Shown here: piece after piece, positions 1-8,425 of the stretch
Layout: the number at the start of each line of letters is the position of its first letter
Position numbering within the stretch: the stretch's first letter is position 1
Origin: Streptomyces tanashiensis
Lineage (GTDB): Bacteria; Actinomycetota; Actinomycetes; Streptomycetales; Streptomycetaceae
Length of the DNA stretch: 64,000 bases
Assembly (NCBI RefSeq): GCF_014648895.1
Contig: NZ_BMRZ01000013.1
Location: forward strand, 124,001 to 188,000
Direction of reading: 5' to 3'
The notes under the pieces: model-generated
What the model saw: only the letters and a program-made list of their open reading frames with translations
Database searches by the model: none
Told to the model about the DNA's origin: nothing
Program-made: the position numbers and the translations under genes

Positions 1-741
1 CAGGAACTGGTGCAGGCCGATGACGAGCAGCGCCCGGTTCGCGACGCCGAAGATGCCCGAACCCCAGGAGCCGAGCCCGACCAGCCAGTCGCTGAAGTTC
101 TCCAGGCCGTCGCCGATCGGCGGCCAGACCCACAGGCACAGCGAGGCGAAGGCGATCGCCACGAAGGTCATGATGATCGGCACGAGCCGGCGGCCGTTGA
201 AGAAGCCCAGCCAGTCGACCAGCTGCTTCCGGTGGTACCGCTGCCAGAACCAGGCCGCCAGCAGGCCCACGACGATGCCGCCGAAGACCCCGGGGTTCTG
301 GTACGTGTACCCGCTGAACGCCTGCTCGGGGGAGATGCAGCCGCCCTGGACGTCCACCGTGCCCTTCGGGCAGGTCTCGGGGAACTGGCGCAGCACGTTG
401 TAGTAGACGAGGAAGCCGACCACCGCGGCGAGCGCCGTCGAGCCGTCCGCCTTCTTCGCCATGCCGATGGCGACGCCGATGCAGAAGAGAAGGGGGAGGC
501 CGAGGTTTCCGTCGAGCAGCGCGCCGCCCGCGCCCGCCATCACCTTCGCGACGTTGTCCCAGCCCAGACCGTCGGCGCCGAAGACGTCCGGCTGCCCGAG
601 CCGGTTGATGATGCCGGCGGCCGGAAGGACGGCGATGGGGAGCTGGAGGCTGCGGCCCATCTTCTGGAGCCCCTGGAAGAGCCCACCCCAGGACAGGGGC
701 TTCTTCGGTCTGGGTGCGGCCGCGGCGCTGTCGGTGGTCAT
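1..741 (-). CDS. nagE: PTS N-acetylglucosamine transporter subunit IIC (3' end outside window)
   Basis: Membrane channel subunit of a sugar phosphotransferase system that imports and phosphorylates GlcNAc. The first 247 codons are visible; the gene runs off the left edge. It begins with a short Ala/Pro/Lys-rich tail and then GLFQGLQKMGRSLQLPIAVLPAAG-type sequence, the typical start of the glucose/GlcNAc EIIC domain, followed by hydrophobic segments. The ATG at 741 follows a GGGAGGA ribosome site. It diverges from the IIB gene at 955, and a perfect dre palindrome lies between them, so DasR repression relieved by GlcN-6-P is expected. Streptomyces often carry two adjacent IIC paralogues (nagE1/nagE2); which one this is cannot be told. 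Confidence 0.9.
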   Translation of the reverse strand, partial: MTTDSAAAAPRPKKPLSWGGLFQGLQKMGRSLQLPIAVLPAAGIINRLGQPDVFGADGLGWDNVAKVMAGAGGALLDGNLGLPLLFCIGVAIGMAKKADGSTALAAVVGFLVYYNVLRQFPETCPKGTVDVQGGCISPEQAFSGYTYQNPGVFGGIVVGLLAAWFWQRYHRKQLVDWLGFFNGRRLVPIIMTFVAIAFASLCLWVWPPIGDGLENFSDWLVGLGSWGSGIFGVANRALLVIGLHQFL

Positions 742-788
742 CGGCGTCCTCCCTGCCCGGAACATGCCGGGTCCGCATCTCGTTGCAC

Positions 789-804
789 ACTGGTGTAGAC
801 CAGT
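789..804. promoter_or_regulatory. DasR-responsive element (dre)
   Basis: ACTGGTGTAGACCAGT is a perfect 16-bp palindrome except at its two centre bases and matches the known dre consensus ACTGGTCTAGACCAGT at 15 of 16 positions. It sits 48 bp upstream of the nagE start and 150 bp upstream of nagF, where it can control both divergent genes. Confidence 0.9.
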
Positions 805-954
805 TGCGATAGGCTCCGGGAGCCCGCAGAGGACAGGCCGCCGGTGATCGTCATCATTCGGCAGAACGGCTGCACTCGCTCGCGAAGTTGAGCCAACCGT
901 GGGTTACCGTGACAAAGCGGACCGTCGGTGCGCAGAACGGACAGGGAGAAACAC

Positions 955-1188
955 ATGGCCAGCAAGGCTGAGAAGATCGTCGCCGGCCTCGGCGGCATCG
1001 ACAACATCGAAGAGGTCGAGGGCTGCATCACCCGCCTGCGCACCGAGGTCATCGACGCCGGCAAGGTCGACGAGGCCGCTCTCAAGGCCGCCGGCGCCCA
1101 CGGCGTCGTCAAGATGGGCACCGCCATCCAGGTCGTCATCGGCACCGACGCCGACCCGATCGCCGCGGAGATCGAAGACATGATGTGA
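955..1188 (+). CDS. nagF: PTS N-acetylglucosamine-specific IIB component
   Basis: A 77-residue stand-alone EIIB domain that passes phosphate from the general PTS protein EIIA to GlcNAc during import through the IIC channel. The motif EEVEGCITRLR carries the phospho-accepting cysteine at residue 24, followed by the conserved ITRLR. The ATG at 955 follows AGGGAGA at 942-948; an upstream in-frame ATG at 928 lacks such a site and would add residues not seen in the family. It is divergent from nagE with a dre site between, and is followed by a strong hairpin terminator. This arrangement matches the nag locus of Streptomyces. Confidence 0.92.
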   Translation: MASKAEKIVAGLGGIDNIEEVEGCITRLRTEVIDAGKVDEAALKAAGAHGVVKMGTAIQVVIGTDADPIAAEIEDMM

Positions 1189-1214
1189 GCGTGACCACCC
1201 CGCTCGCATCCTGA

Positions 1215-1248
1215 GGAGGGCCCGTTCCGGCAGGGGAACGGGCCCTCC
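1215..1248 (+). terminator. Rho-independent-like terminator after nagF
   Basis: A perfect 14-bp inverted repeat (1215-1228 with 1235-1248, GGAGGGCCCGTTCC and its complement) encloses a 6-nt loop. There is no T-tract, which is common in Streptomyces. It separates nagF from rph. Confidence 0.85.
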
Positions 1249-1272
1249 GCCATGTCCGGCTAGGCTCGACCC

Positions 1273-2004
<732 letters not shown>

Positions 2005-2096
2005 CCCCTCGCTGCGTCCTGACGGGCGGGCACCCGGATAGGCTCCGAGCGCCCGCCCGTCCGCATGTCATGTACGTATCTGGGGGAGGACCCGCC

Positions 2097-2477
2097 TTGA
2101 AGCGCCGTCTCGCACTCGCCGTGGCCACGGCCGCCGCGCTCACCACCGTCCTGAGCGGCTGCGGAGCCCTCGACACGGCCATGGACTGCGTCAAGACCGC
2201 CGACGCGATAGCCACGTCCGTGCAGAACCTCCAGCAGGCCGTCTCGAACGCGTCCAACGACGTGACGCAGATCGAGGAGTCCCTGAACCAGATCTCCACC
2301 GAGCTGGGCAACCTCAAGAACACCACGGACAACGCCGACCTCTCCAAGGCGGTCGACGACCTCACCAAGGGCGTGGACTCGGTCCGCACGGCGGTCAAGA
2401 ACGGCGACACGACCCCGGACATCACGCCGATCACGGACGCGGCCGGCGAGGTGGCCAAGGTCTGCACCCCGGGATGA
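2097..2477 (+). CDS. Putative secreted lipoprotein, unknown function
   Basis: A 126-residue protein with a lipoprotein signal: KRRLALAVATAAALTTVLSGC, where LSGC is the lipobox and Cys is the acylated residue. The mature part (about residues 22-126) is rich in Gln, Asn, Asp and Ser with a heptad-like pattern (IATSVQNLQQAVSNASNDV, IEESLNQISTELGNLKN), suggesting a helical coiled coil on the outer face of the membrane. The TTG at 2097 is chosen because GGGGAGGA stands 6 nt before it; the upstream ATG at 2070 would put charged sequence before the signal. Its stop overlaps the region just before rdgB. No catalytic motif is seen. Confidence 0.8.
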   Translation: MKRRLALAVATAAALTTVLSGCGALDTAMDCVKTADAIATSVQNLQQAVSNASNDVTQIEESLNQISTELGNLKNTTDNADLSKAVDDLTKGVDSVRTAVKNGDTTPDITPITDAAGEVAKVCTPG

Positions 2478-2500
2478 TCCTCCCCGGGATAATCCATGGC

Positions 2501-3109
2501 ATGACCCGAAAGCGCCTGATCCTCGCCACCCGCAACGCGGGCAAGATCACCGAACTCCACGCGATCCTCGCCGACGCGGGCCTCGACCTCGAACTCGTCG
2601 GCGCGGACGCGTACCCCGACGTGCCCGACGTCAAGGAAACAGGCGTCACCTTCGCCGAGAACGCCCTCCTGAAGGCCCACGCCCTGGCCCGGGCCACCGG
2701 CCTCCCAGCCGTCGCCGACGACTCCGGCCTCTGCGTCGACGTCCTCAACGGCGCCCCCGGCATCTTCTCCGCCCGCTGGGCCGGCACCCACGGCGACGAC
2801 CGGGCCAACCTGAACCTCCTGCTGGCCCAGCTCTCCGACATCGACGACACCCACCGCGCGGCCCACTTCGCCTGCGCGGCGGCCCTCGCCCTCCCGGACG
2901 GCACGGAGCGCGTGGTGGAGGGCCGCATGGAGGGCACCCTCCGCCACACGCCGGCCGGCACGAACGGCTTCGGCTACGACCCGATCCTCCAGCCGGAGGG
3001 CCACGAGGTGACCTGCGCGGAACTGACCCCACAGCAGAAGAACGCCATCAGCCACAGGGGCAAGGCCTTCCGGGCCCTGGTCCCGGTGGTCCAGGAACTG
3101 CTGGGCTGA
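2501..3109 (+). CDS. rdgB: XTP/dITP diphosphatase (non-canonical purine NTP pyrophosphatase)
   Basis: A 202-residue Ham1/RdgB house-cleaning enzyme that hydrolyses ITP, dITP and XTP to the monophosphates and so keeps deaminated purines out of nucleic acids. Diagnostic motifs are ILATRNAGKITEL at the N-terminus (the SxNxxK-type phosphate site), ADDSGLCVDVLNGAPGIFSARWAG, and GTNGFGYDPIL near the C-terminus. The ATG at 2501 gives the standard N-terminus M-T-R-K-R-L; it has no good Shine-Dalgarno and lies 23 nt after the lipoprotein stop, so coupling to the upstream gene is likely. A hairpin and a tRNA gene follow. Confidence 0.95.
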   Translation: MTRKRLILATRNAGKITELHAILADAGLDLELVGADAYPDVPDVKETGVTFAENALLKAHALARATGLPAVADDSGLCVDVLNGAPGIFSARWAGTHGDDRANLNLLLAQLSDIDDTHRAAHFACAAALALPDGTERVVEGRMEGTLRHTPAGTNGFGYDPILQPEGHEVTCAELTPQQKNAISHRGKAFRALVPVVQELLG

Positions 3110-3123
3110 GGGGCGCGCCAGCG

Positions 3124-3154
3124 CGAAGGGCCGCCCGATGAGGACGGCCCTTCG
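3124..3154. terminator. Terminator hairpin between rdgB and tRNA-Leu
   Basis: CGAAGGGCCG at 3124-3133 pairs perfectly with 3145-3154 around an 11-nt loop. It stands between the convergent rdgB and tRNA-Leu genes, 4 nt from the tRNA 3' end, and can serve both strands. Confidence 0.8.
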
Positions 3155-3158
3155 TGTG

Positions 3159-3242
3159 TGCGGCCGGTGGGACTCGAACCCACACGGGCTTTCGCCCACT
3201 GGGACCTAAACCCAGCTCGGCTGCCAGTTACGACACGGCCGC
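3159..3242 (-). tRNA. tRNA-Leu (anticodon UAG)
   Basis: An 84-nt class II tRNA. The acceptor stem is GCGGCCG/CGGCCGC with discriminator A, the anticodon stem-loop is CTGGG-TTTAGGT-CCCAG with anticodon UAG, a long variable arm TGGGCGAAAGCCCG is present, and the T-arm reads GTGGGTTCGAGTCCCAC. The CCA end is not encoded. It reads CUA, a rare codon in this GC-rich genome. It starts only 20 nt after the stop of the co-oriented HNH gene. Confidence 0.95.
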
Positions 3243-3262
3243 CAGTACGGCCATGGTAGCGG

Positions 3263-4273
3263 TCACGTGGAATCCGTCTGTGGGGTGCGTCGAAGTTTGC
3301 CGCGGCACCAGGTCTCGGTCATCGAGTGGCAGTTGGGGCATAGGTAGCGAAGGTTCTCGCGGCTGTTGTCGAGCCAGTTCCCATTGATGTGGTCGATCTG
3401 CAGGGTGATGGTCCGGCCCCGCCATGAGCCCTCGTTCCCGCACTCGACGCAGCGATACGGGACGCCCACCTCGGCGAGCGCCCGATGGAGCCGGTCGCGG
3501 TTCTCGCGGGACGACCCCTCTGGCCGCACCCGGAAGACCGTGTCCGCGATGGCCTTCGGCGCGGCGACGTGGACCGAGCCCCACGTGCGCCGCTTGAAGT
3601 GCGACGTGTCGAGGTCCAGCTCGGCCACCCGCCGTCGTACCCGGCGGTGATTCTGGTCGGTCACGGGGAGGCCGAGCGCACGCATCACATCGGCGAAGCT
3701 GCCGGCGTCCGTCAACGCCGCCCGTAGGCGTTCCTCCGGTACGTCGACGCGCCTGTGAGTGAAGTGGGCGACGTCGATTTCCCGCTCGTGGACCAGGTGC
3801 CTGAGCGCGGCGCGGGATCTGCCGTCATCGCCTACGCCCAGCAGGCGAGCCATTTCCCTGACGCTTCGCGTGGCCGCTGCGGCTGCCTTGAGCTCCTCCG
3901 TGCTGAACGGCAGGTCCGTGGTCGAGCGGTTCAGGCCGGGGAACCGGCTCACGTCGATTCCGGCTGCCGCGATCCGTCGGCTGATGTGCGAGAGCGTTCC
4001 GGTCGCCGGGGGAACGCCCAGCCTCTGCGCGACCTCGCGGAGCGTAGTGGAGGCGGCGACCGCCTCGGCGATGGCGCTGTCCGTGTACTTGCGCCATGGG
4101 CTGCGCTGCTTGAAGTGGCTCGTGTCGATGCCGTACTCGGCAACCTTCGACTGCAGCGTGCGGCGTCGGCCTCCGCTCTCCGTGACGCCGAGGCGACGCA
4201 TCAGATCCGCCCACCCCTTCGACTCCGCCACAACAGCACTGAGCCGTTCCCTCGTGTACGGGCTCGTCCCCAT
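3263..4273 (-). CDS. HNH endonuclease with four tandem N-terminal repeats
   Basis: A 336-residue protein with a C-terminal HNH nuclease fold: a zinc knuckle with C275/C278 and C312/C315, the IDHINGN core with D294 and H295, and NCHS. Before it are four imperfect copies of a roughly 50-residue module (about 6-54, 63-111, 123-171, 178-226). Each has a helix with [FWYV]xxLxxRLGV, an Arg-rich second half, and an end of the form (I/L)D(T/V)(S/A)xF. These look like repeated helix-turn-helix DNA-binding units, which is inference. The ATG at 4273 follows GGGGAGGGG. The gene lies directly upstream of tRNA-Leu on the same strand. It could be a homing-type or defence nuclease; its target is unknown. Confidence 0.82.
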   Translation of the reverse strand: MGTSPYTRERLSAVVAESKGWADLMRRLGVTESGGRRRTLQSKVAEYGIDTSHFKQRSPWRKYTDSAIAEAVAASTTLREVAQRLGVPPATGTLSHISRRIAAAGIDVSRFPGLNRSTTDLPFSTEELKAAAAATRSVREMARLLGVGDDGRSRAALRHLVHEREIDVAHFTHRRVDVPEERLRAALTDAGSFADVMRALGLPVTDQNHRRVRRRVAELDLDTSHFKRRTWGSVHVAAPKAIADTVFRVRPEGSSRENRDRLHRALAEVGVPYRCVECGNEGSWRGRTITLQIDHINGNWLDNSRENLRYLCPNCHSMTETWCRGKLRRTPQTDST

Positions 4274-4354
4274 CGATCCCCTCCCCAGTACGGATCTCGT
4301 ACGGGTTAACGAGTCGAATATCGGACGGTTACGCCATATCGCGTACGGAATGCG

Positions 4355-4395
4355 GAACGGCCCGCACTCTCCTGTCCGGGGAGTGCGGGCCGTTC
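4355..4395 (-). terminator. Terminator after bcp
   Basis: GAACGGCCCGCACTC (4355-4369) pairs with its exact complement at 4381-4395 around an 11-nt loop. It lies just downstream of the bcp stop on the minus strand and upstream of the HNH gene promoter region. Confidence 0.85.
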
Positions 4396-4409
4396 GGCGG
4401 GACGAGGGC

Positions 4410-4877
4410 TCAGACGCCCAGGTCTCGCATGATCTTGGCCACGTGGCCCGTCGCCTTGACGTTGTAGAAGGCGTGTTCCACCTTGCCCTGCTCGTCGACC
4501 ACGACCGTCGAGCGGATCACGCCCGTCACCACCTTGCCGTACAGCTTCTTCTCGCCGAAGGCGCCGTAGGCCTCCAGGGTCTCCTTCGACGGGTCGCCGA
4601 CCAGCGTGACCTTCAGGTTCTCCTTCTCGCGGAACTTCGCGAGCTTCTCCGGCTTGTCGGGGGAGACGCCGATGACGTCGTAGCCCGCCTCGGCCAGGAC
4701 GTCCAGGTTGTCGGTGAAGTCGCACGCCTGCTTGGTGCAGCCGGGGGTGAGCGCGGCCGGGTAGAAGTAGACGATCACCTTGCGGCCCTTGTGGTCCGCG
4801 AGGGAGACCTCGTTGCCGTCCGCGTCGGGAAGGGTGAAGGCGGGGGCGGTGTCGCCGGGCTGCAGTCGCTCGCTCAT
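4410..4877 (-). CDS. bcp: Thioredoxin-dependent peroxiredoxin, BCP family
   Basis: A 155-residue atypical two-cysteine peroxiredoxin that reduces hydrogen peroxide and alkyl hydroperoxides with thioredoxin as donor. The active-site segment LTPGCTKQACDF contains the peroxidatic Cys and the resolving Cys five residues later, as in BCP/PrxQ. FTLPDADGNEVSL near residue 15 and GVIRSTVVVDEQGKV near residue 115 are further family signatures. The ATG at 4877 follows CGAGGAGAG. It is a single gene with its own terminator and is divergent from the DUF3618 gene. Confidence 0.95.
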   Translation of the reverse strand: MSERLQPGDTAPAFTLPDADGNEVSLADHKGRKVIVYFYPAALTPGCTKQACDFTDNLDVLAEAGYDVIGVSPDKPEKLAKFREKENLKVTLVGDPSKETLEAYGAFGEKKLYGKVVTGVIRSTVVVDEQGKVEHAFYNVKATGHVAKIMRDLGV

Positions 4878-5008
4878 GGCTCTCCTCGGATGGTTCGCGT
4901 ACGCATCCCAGAGCCTAATGGGGGCTAATGGGGGTCTGGGGCGACCCGATCGCGGCAGAGCTGACAGACTGGCCGTCAACGACTGATTACGACTACGGAG
5001 GCAGCGCG

Positions 5009-5329
5009 GTGTCGGAGGCCAGGACCCCTGCGCAGATCGAGGCGGACATCGTCCGCCGGCGCGAGCAGCTCGCCGTCACTCTCGACGAGATCGGCATTCG
5101 GATGCACCCGAAGACGATCATCGGGGACGCCAAGGCGAAGGTCGCCTCGACGGTCGACCAGACGGCCGGACGCGCCTTCGTCGCCGTCAACCGGGTGGTC
5201 TCGGACGTGAAGGCCCGCTTCACCCACGAGGACGGCGCCCCCCGCCTGGAGCGGGTCGTCCCGGCGGCCGTCGTGGCCCTCGCCGTCGTCGGGCTGATCG
5301 TTTCCTCGTCCCGGAGGCACAAGGCGTGA
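5009..5329 (+). CDS. DUF3618 family membrane-anchored protein
   Basis: A 106-residue protein with the DUF3618 start TPAQIEADIVRRREQLAVTLDEI, an amphipathic middle, and one C-terminal transmembrane segment (VVPAAVVALAVVGLIVSS) ending in a basic tail. Members are common in actinobacteria and their function is not known. The GTG at 5009 follows a GGAG at 4997-5000. It precedes the GroES-like gene with a 46-nt gap, and both may be transcribed together. Confidence 0.85.
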   Translation: MSEARTPAQIEADIVRRREQLAVTLDEIGIRMHPKTIIGDAKAKVASTVDQTAGRAFVAVNRVVSDVKARFTHEDGAPRLERVVPAAVVALAVVGLIVSSSRRHKA

Positions 5330-5375
5330 TCCCTCCCCGCGTCAGCCGTCACGGCCGGGCAGGTAGGTTCACTCC

Positions 5376-5714
5376 GTGAGCGAGAACACGCACGACAAGC
5401 TGCCCATCCGGATGCTCCACGACCGGGTCCTGGTCCGCACCGACTCCCCGGAGGGGGAGCGGCGTTCCGGCGGCGGCATCCTGATCCCGGCGACGGCCGC
5501 CGTAGGCCGTCGCCTCGCCTGGGCCGAGGTGGTGGCGGTCGGCCAGAACGTCCGTACCGTCGAGATCGGCGACCGGGTGCTGTACGACCCCGAGGACCGC
5601 GCCGAGGTCGAGGTGCGGGGTGTCGCGTACGTCCTGATGCGGGAGCGCGACCTGCACGCGGTGGCCGCGGACCGGTTCCAGGGCACCTCGGACTCGACCG
5701 GGCTGTATCTGTAG
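5376..5714 (+). CDS. GroES-like co-chaperonin family protein
   Basis: A 112-residue GroES-fold protein. LHDRVLVRTDSPEGERRSGGGILIPATA is the typical first strand and mobile loop, followed by GEVVAVG-like AEVVAVGQN, IGDRVLYDP, and a C-terminal MRERDLHAV. It is not the groEL-linked groES: no groEL is adjacent, the loop residues differ, and a 20-residue C-terminal extension (ADRFQGTSDSTGLYL) is added. The GTG at 5376 is used. Whether it works with a GroEL paralogue is not shown by the sequence. A hairpin terminator follows. Confidence 0.85.
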   Translation: MSENTHDKLPIRMLHDRVLVRTDSPEGERRSGGGILIPATAAVGRRLAWAEVVAVGQNVRTVEIGDRVLYDPEDRAEVEVRGVAYVLMRERDLHAVAADRFQGTSDSTGLYL

Positions 5715-5728
5715 GCGGGAAGGCGTCG

Positions 5729-5758
5729 AGGCCCTGGTGACCGGAGTCACCGGGGCCT
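5729..5758 (+). terminator. Terminator after the GroES-like gene
   Basis: AGGCCCTGGTGAC (5729-5741) pairs with 5746-5758 (one mismatch) around a CGGA loop and is followed by TTT. It separates the GroES-like gene from the guanidine riboswitch leader. Confidence 0.8.
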
Positions 5759-5780
5759 TTGCCCGTTCTTTGCTAGCCTG

Positions 5781-5861
5781 GAGACACCCCGACGAGACGC
5801 GCCGTACCGGGTTCACGACAAGACGACGCACCCCTGTTGATCCGTCTCGCGGAGGTGTCTC
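5781..5861 (+). promoter_or_regulatory. Guanidine-III (ykkC-III) riboswitch with ribosome-site sequestering platform
   Basis: 5788-5829 matches the known guanidine-III core: a first stem CCCG (5788-5791) with CGGG (5808-5811), the GACGAG segment, GCGCCGT (5799-5805) pairing as a pseudoknot with ACGACGC (5823-5829, one mismatch), and the ACGACAAGACG segment. The expression platform is also visible. GAGACACC (5781-5788) is exactly complementary to GGTGTCTC (5854-5861), which overlaps the GGAGG ribosome site at 5851-5855. Guanidine folding of the core would compete with this pairing and free the ribosome site (inference). The downstream gene is a guanidinium exporter, as expected. Confidence 0.9.
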
Positions 5862-5864
5862 GTC

Positions 5865-6185
5865 ATGGCCTGGGTTCTGCTGATCGTCGCCGGTCTGCTC
5901 GAGGTCGGCTGGTCCATCGGTATGAAGTACACGGACGGCTTCACCCGGCTCTGGCCGAGCGTGTTCACCGGCGCCGGGATCGTCGCCTCCATGCTGCTGC
6001 TGTCGCAGGCGGCCAAGACGCTGCCGATCGGTACGGCCTACGGCGTGTGGGTCGGCATCGGTGCGGCCGGTGCGGCGGTGCTCGGCATGGTGGTGCTCGG
6101 TGAGCCGGCGACCGCCGCCCGGATCTTCTTCGTCTGTCTGCTGCTGGTCGCCGTGGTGGGACTCAAGGCGACCAGCGGTCACTGA
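5865..6185 (+). CDS. gdx: Guanidinium exporter, SMR family
   Basis: A 106-residue four-helix small multidrug resistance protein of the SugE/Gdx branch, which exchanges guanidinium for protons across the membrane. E13 in LLEVGWSIGMKYTDGF is the shared substrate/proton residue, and W16, the GTAYGVWVGIGAAG segment and the GEPAT motif mark the Gdx subtype rather than the EmrE subtype. The ATG at 5865 follows GGAGG. The guanidine-III riboswitch in its leader gives independent support for the substrate. It ends 7 nt inside the 3' end of the convergent penicillin-binding protein gene. Confidence 0.95.
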   Translation: MAWVLLIVAGLLEVGWSIGMKYTDGFTRLWPSVFTGAGIVASMLLLSQAAKTLPIGTAYGVWVGIGAAGAAVLGMVVLGEPATAARIFFVCLLLVAVVGLKATSGH

Positions 6186-8425
6186 CCTCTGACCCGAGTG
6201 GAAGCAGCGCCGCGCGGCGCGGCCCCCGGCCCGGCCTCGCGCGGCGCGGCCCCCGGCCCGGCCTCGCGCGGCGCGGCCCCCGGCCCCGCTCCCGGCCCCG
6301 CCTCGCGCGGCGCCGCACCCGGTCCCGCCTCGCCCGTCTCGTACCAGTCCTCCGGATCCTCCGGTGCCGGCGGCAGCGGCGGTGCCTCCGCGCCCGGCAT
6401 CAGCCGGAGGTCGAAGTCGCGGGGCGGCGTCCCGGCCAGTGCCTCCCGGGTGAACCGGCCCCAGATCTCGGCCGGTACGCCGCCGCCGTTGACGCGGGGC
6501 AGGCCCAGGGCGCCGTACAGCGGTTCCTGCGATCCGGACTCGGGGTCCTGGCCCATCAGCGCGACGACCGTCGCGAGCTCCGGGGTGTAGCCGGCGAACC
6601 AGGCGGCCTTGTCGTCCTCGGCGGTGCCCGTCTTGCCCGCCGCCGGCCGTCCCGCCGCCTGCGCGGCCGTTCCGGTGCCGGTCTCGACGACGCTCCGCAG
6701 GATCGACGTGGTCGTGTCGGCGGCCTCGCGGCTCACGGCCTGCCGGGGTTCGACGGTCGGGAGGTCCACCTGCTCGCCGTTCCGGCTGATGTCCTCGACG
6801 AGGGTGTACGTGTCGTGCCGGCCGTGCGCGGCGAGCGTGGCGTACGCGGAGGCCATGTCGAGGACGCTGGCGGTGGCGGCGCCGAGGGCGATGGAGGGGG
6901 AGGCGGTGAGGTCGGGGGTGGTGCCGGGCACGCCGAGGGCGATCGCGGTGCGCCGTACGTCCGCGGGGCCGACGTCGACGGCCATCTGGGCGTACACGGC
7001 GTTCACCGAGAGGTCGGTGGCGGCGCCGACGGCGATCTCGCCGTAGCTCGCTTCGTCCTCGTTGGCGGGGTCGTAGGGGCTGCCGTGCCACCCTTCCACG
7101 GGGCGGCGGTTGGTGCCGTCGTAGACGGTGTACGGGGTGATGGGCAGGCCCTGCTGGGTCTGGGCGCCGCTCTGGACGGCGGCCGTGAAGACGAAGGGCT
7201 TGAAGGTGGAGCCGACCTGGTAGTCGCGGCGGGTGGCGTTGTTGACGTACTGCTGGGTGTAGTCGACGCCGCCGTACAGGGCGACGACCTCGCCGTTCGC
7301 CGGGTCGACGGCCGCGGCCCCGACCCGCACGTACCGGTCGGTGGGGGCCTTCGCCGGGTCGAGCCGGGAGACGACCCGGTCCTCGACGGCCTGGACGAGG
7401 GCCTCCTGGGTGGCGGGCTCCAGGGTGGTGGTGATGCGGAAGCCGCCGCCGGCGAGGGTCTTCTCGTCGACGATGCCGTGGTCGGTGAGGTACTCCTCGA
7501 CGGCCTGGACGACGTAGCCGCGCTGGCCGGAGAGGGCGGTCGCGGCGCGGGCGGTCTGGGGGACGGGGAAGCGGGCGGCGGCGCGGGCCGCGGGGCTGAG
7601 CCAGCCCTGGGTGACCATGCCGTCGAGGACGTAGTGCCAGCGGGCGACGGCCTTGGCGCGGTTCTCGGGGTGGGTGGTGACGTCGTAGGCGCTGGGGGCC
7701 TTGAGGAGGGAGGCGAGGTAGGCGCCCTCGGCGGTGTCGAGGCGTTCGACGTCCTTGCCGTAGTAGGCGCGGGCGGCGGCCTGGACGCCGTACGCGTTGC
7801 GGCCGAAGTAGCTGGTGTTCAGGTAGCCCTGGAGGATCTCCTCCTTGCTCTTCTCGCGGCCCAGCTTGATCGCGATGAAGAACTCCTTGGTCTTGCGGGT
7901 GAGGGTCTGCTCCTGGCCCAGGTAGTAGTTCTTGACGTACTGCTGGGTGATGGTGGAGCCGGACTGGCGGCCCTTGCCGGTGACGGTGTTCCAGGCGGCG
8001 CGGACCATGGCCTTGGGGTCGACGGCGCGGGAGGTGTGGAAGTCGCGCTCCTCGGCGGCGAGGACGGCCCGGCGGACGGTGAGGGGGACCTGGTCGAGGC
8101 GGACGTTCTCGCGGTTGACCTCGCCGTCGCGGGCGAGGGGGGTGCCGTCGCGGTAGAGGTAGACGTTGGACTGGGCGAGGGCGGCGGTGTTGGCGGGCGG
8201 GATCTCCACGAGGAGGTAGCCGGCGGCGAAGGCGCCGGCGAGCAGGAGCGCGCCGAACAGGAGGAGTCCGAGGAGGGTCCGCAGGAGGCGGCGGGGGCGG
8301 CGGCGGCTTTCCGTCGGGCCCGGCAGGGTGGGGTCCCTCGGTTCCCAGCCGCTCGGGTGGGGGTCGTCGTCGCTCGTACCGTTCGCGTCGGAGCTGGTGC
8401 CGCTCGTACCGGAGGAAGGGGACAT
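6179..8425 (-). CDS. Bifunctional penicillin-binding protein (class A)
   Basis: A 748-residue peptidoglycan synthase. It has a short cytoplasmic tail, one membrane anchor (about 46-72), a GT51 glycosyltransferase domain (EERDFHTS with the catalytic Glu near 125, GGSTITQQ-like GSTITQQYVKN near 156, GREKSKEEILQGYLN near 190) and a transpeptidase domain with S406-T-F-K, S473-V-N and K598-T-G. It polymerises and cross-links cell wall outside the membrane. The C-terminus is a Gly-Ala-Pro-Glu-Arg tandem repeat of about 50 residues encoded by a 27-bp DNA repeat. The ATG at 8425 has a weak ribosome site; longer starts up to 8551 are open but lack family similarity. Confidence 0.93.
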   Translation of the reverse strand: MSPSSGTSGTSSDANGTSDDDPHPSGWEPRDPTLPGPTESRRRPRRLLRTLLGLLLFGALLLAGAFAAGYLLVEIPPANTAALAQSNVYLYRDGTPLARDGEVNRENVRLDQVPLTVRRAVLAAEERDFHTSRAVDPKAMVRAAWNTVTGKGRQSGSTITQQYVKNYYLGQEQTLTRKTKEFFIAIKLGREKSKEEILQGYLNTSYFGRNAYGVQAAARAYYGKDVERLDTAEGAYLASLLKAPSAYDVTTHPENRAKAVARWHYVLDGMVTQGWLSPAARAAARFPVPQTARAATALSGQRGYVVQAVEEYLTDHGIVDEKTLAGGGFRITTTLEPATQEALVQAVEDRVVSRLDPAKAPTDRYVRVGAAAVDPANGEVVALYGGVDYTQQYVNNATRRDYQVGSTFKPFVFTAAVQSGAQTQQGLPITPYTVYDGTNRRPVEGWHGSPYDPANEDEASYGEIAVGAATDLSVNAVYAQMAVDVGPADVRRTAIALGVPGTTPDLTASPSIALGAATASVLDMASAYATLAAHGRHDTYTLVEDISRNGEQVDLPTVEPRQAVSREAADTTTSILRSVVETGTGTAAQAAGRPAAGKTGTAEDDKAAWFAGYTPELATVVALMGQDPESGSQEPLYGALGLPRVNGGGVPAEIWGRFTREALAGTPPRDFDLRLMPGAEAPPLPPAPEDPEDWYETGEAGPGAAPREAGPGAGPGAAPREAGPGAAPREAGPGAAPRGAASTRVRGQ
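6199..6325 (-). repeat. 27-bp tandem repeat encoding the PBP C-terminal tail
   Basis: About three near-perfect copies of a 27-bp GC-rich unit, plus degenerate flanking copies, encode repeated AGPGAAPRE units at the end of the penicillin-binding protein. Repeat number probably varies between strains. Confidence 0.85.

Noticed and set aside
3159..3242. tRNA-Leu as the attachment site of an integrated element
   Set aside because: No integrase and no duplicated tRNA 3' end were found within the following 10 kb; only the HNH gene adjoins it.
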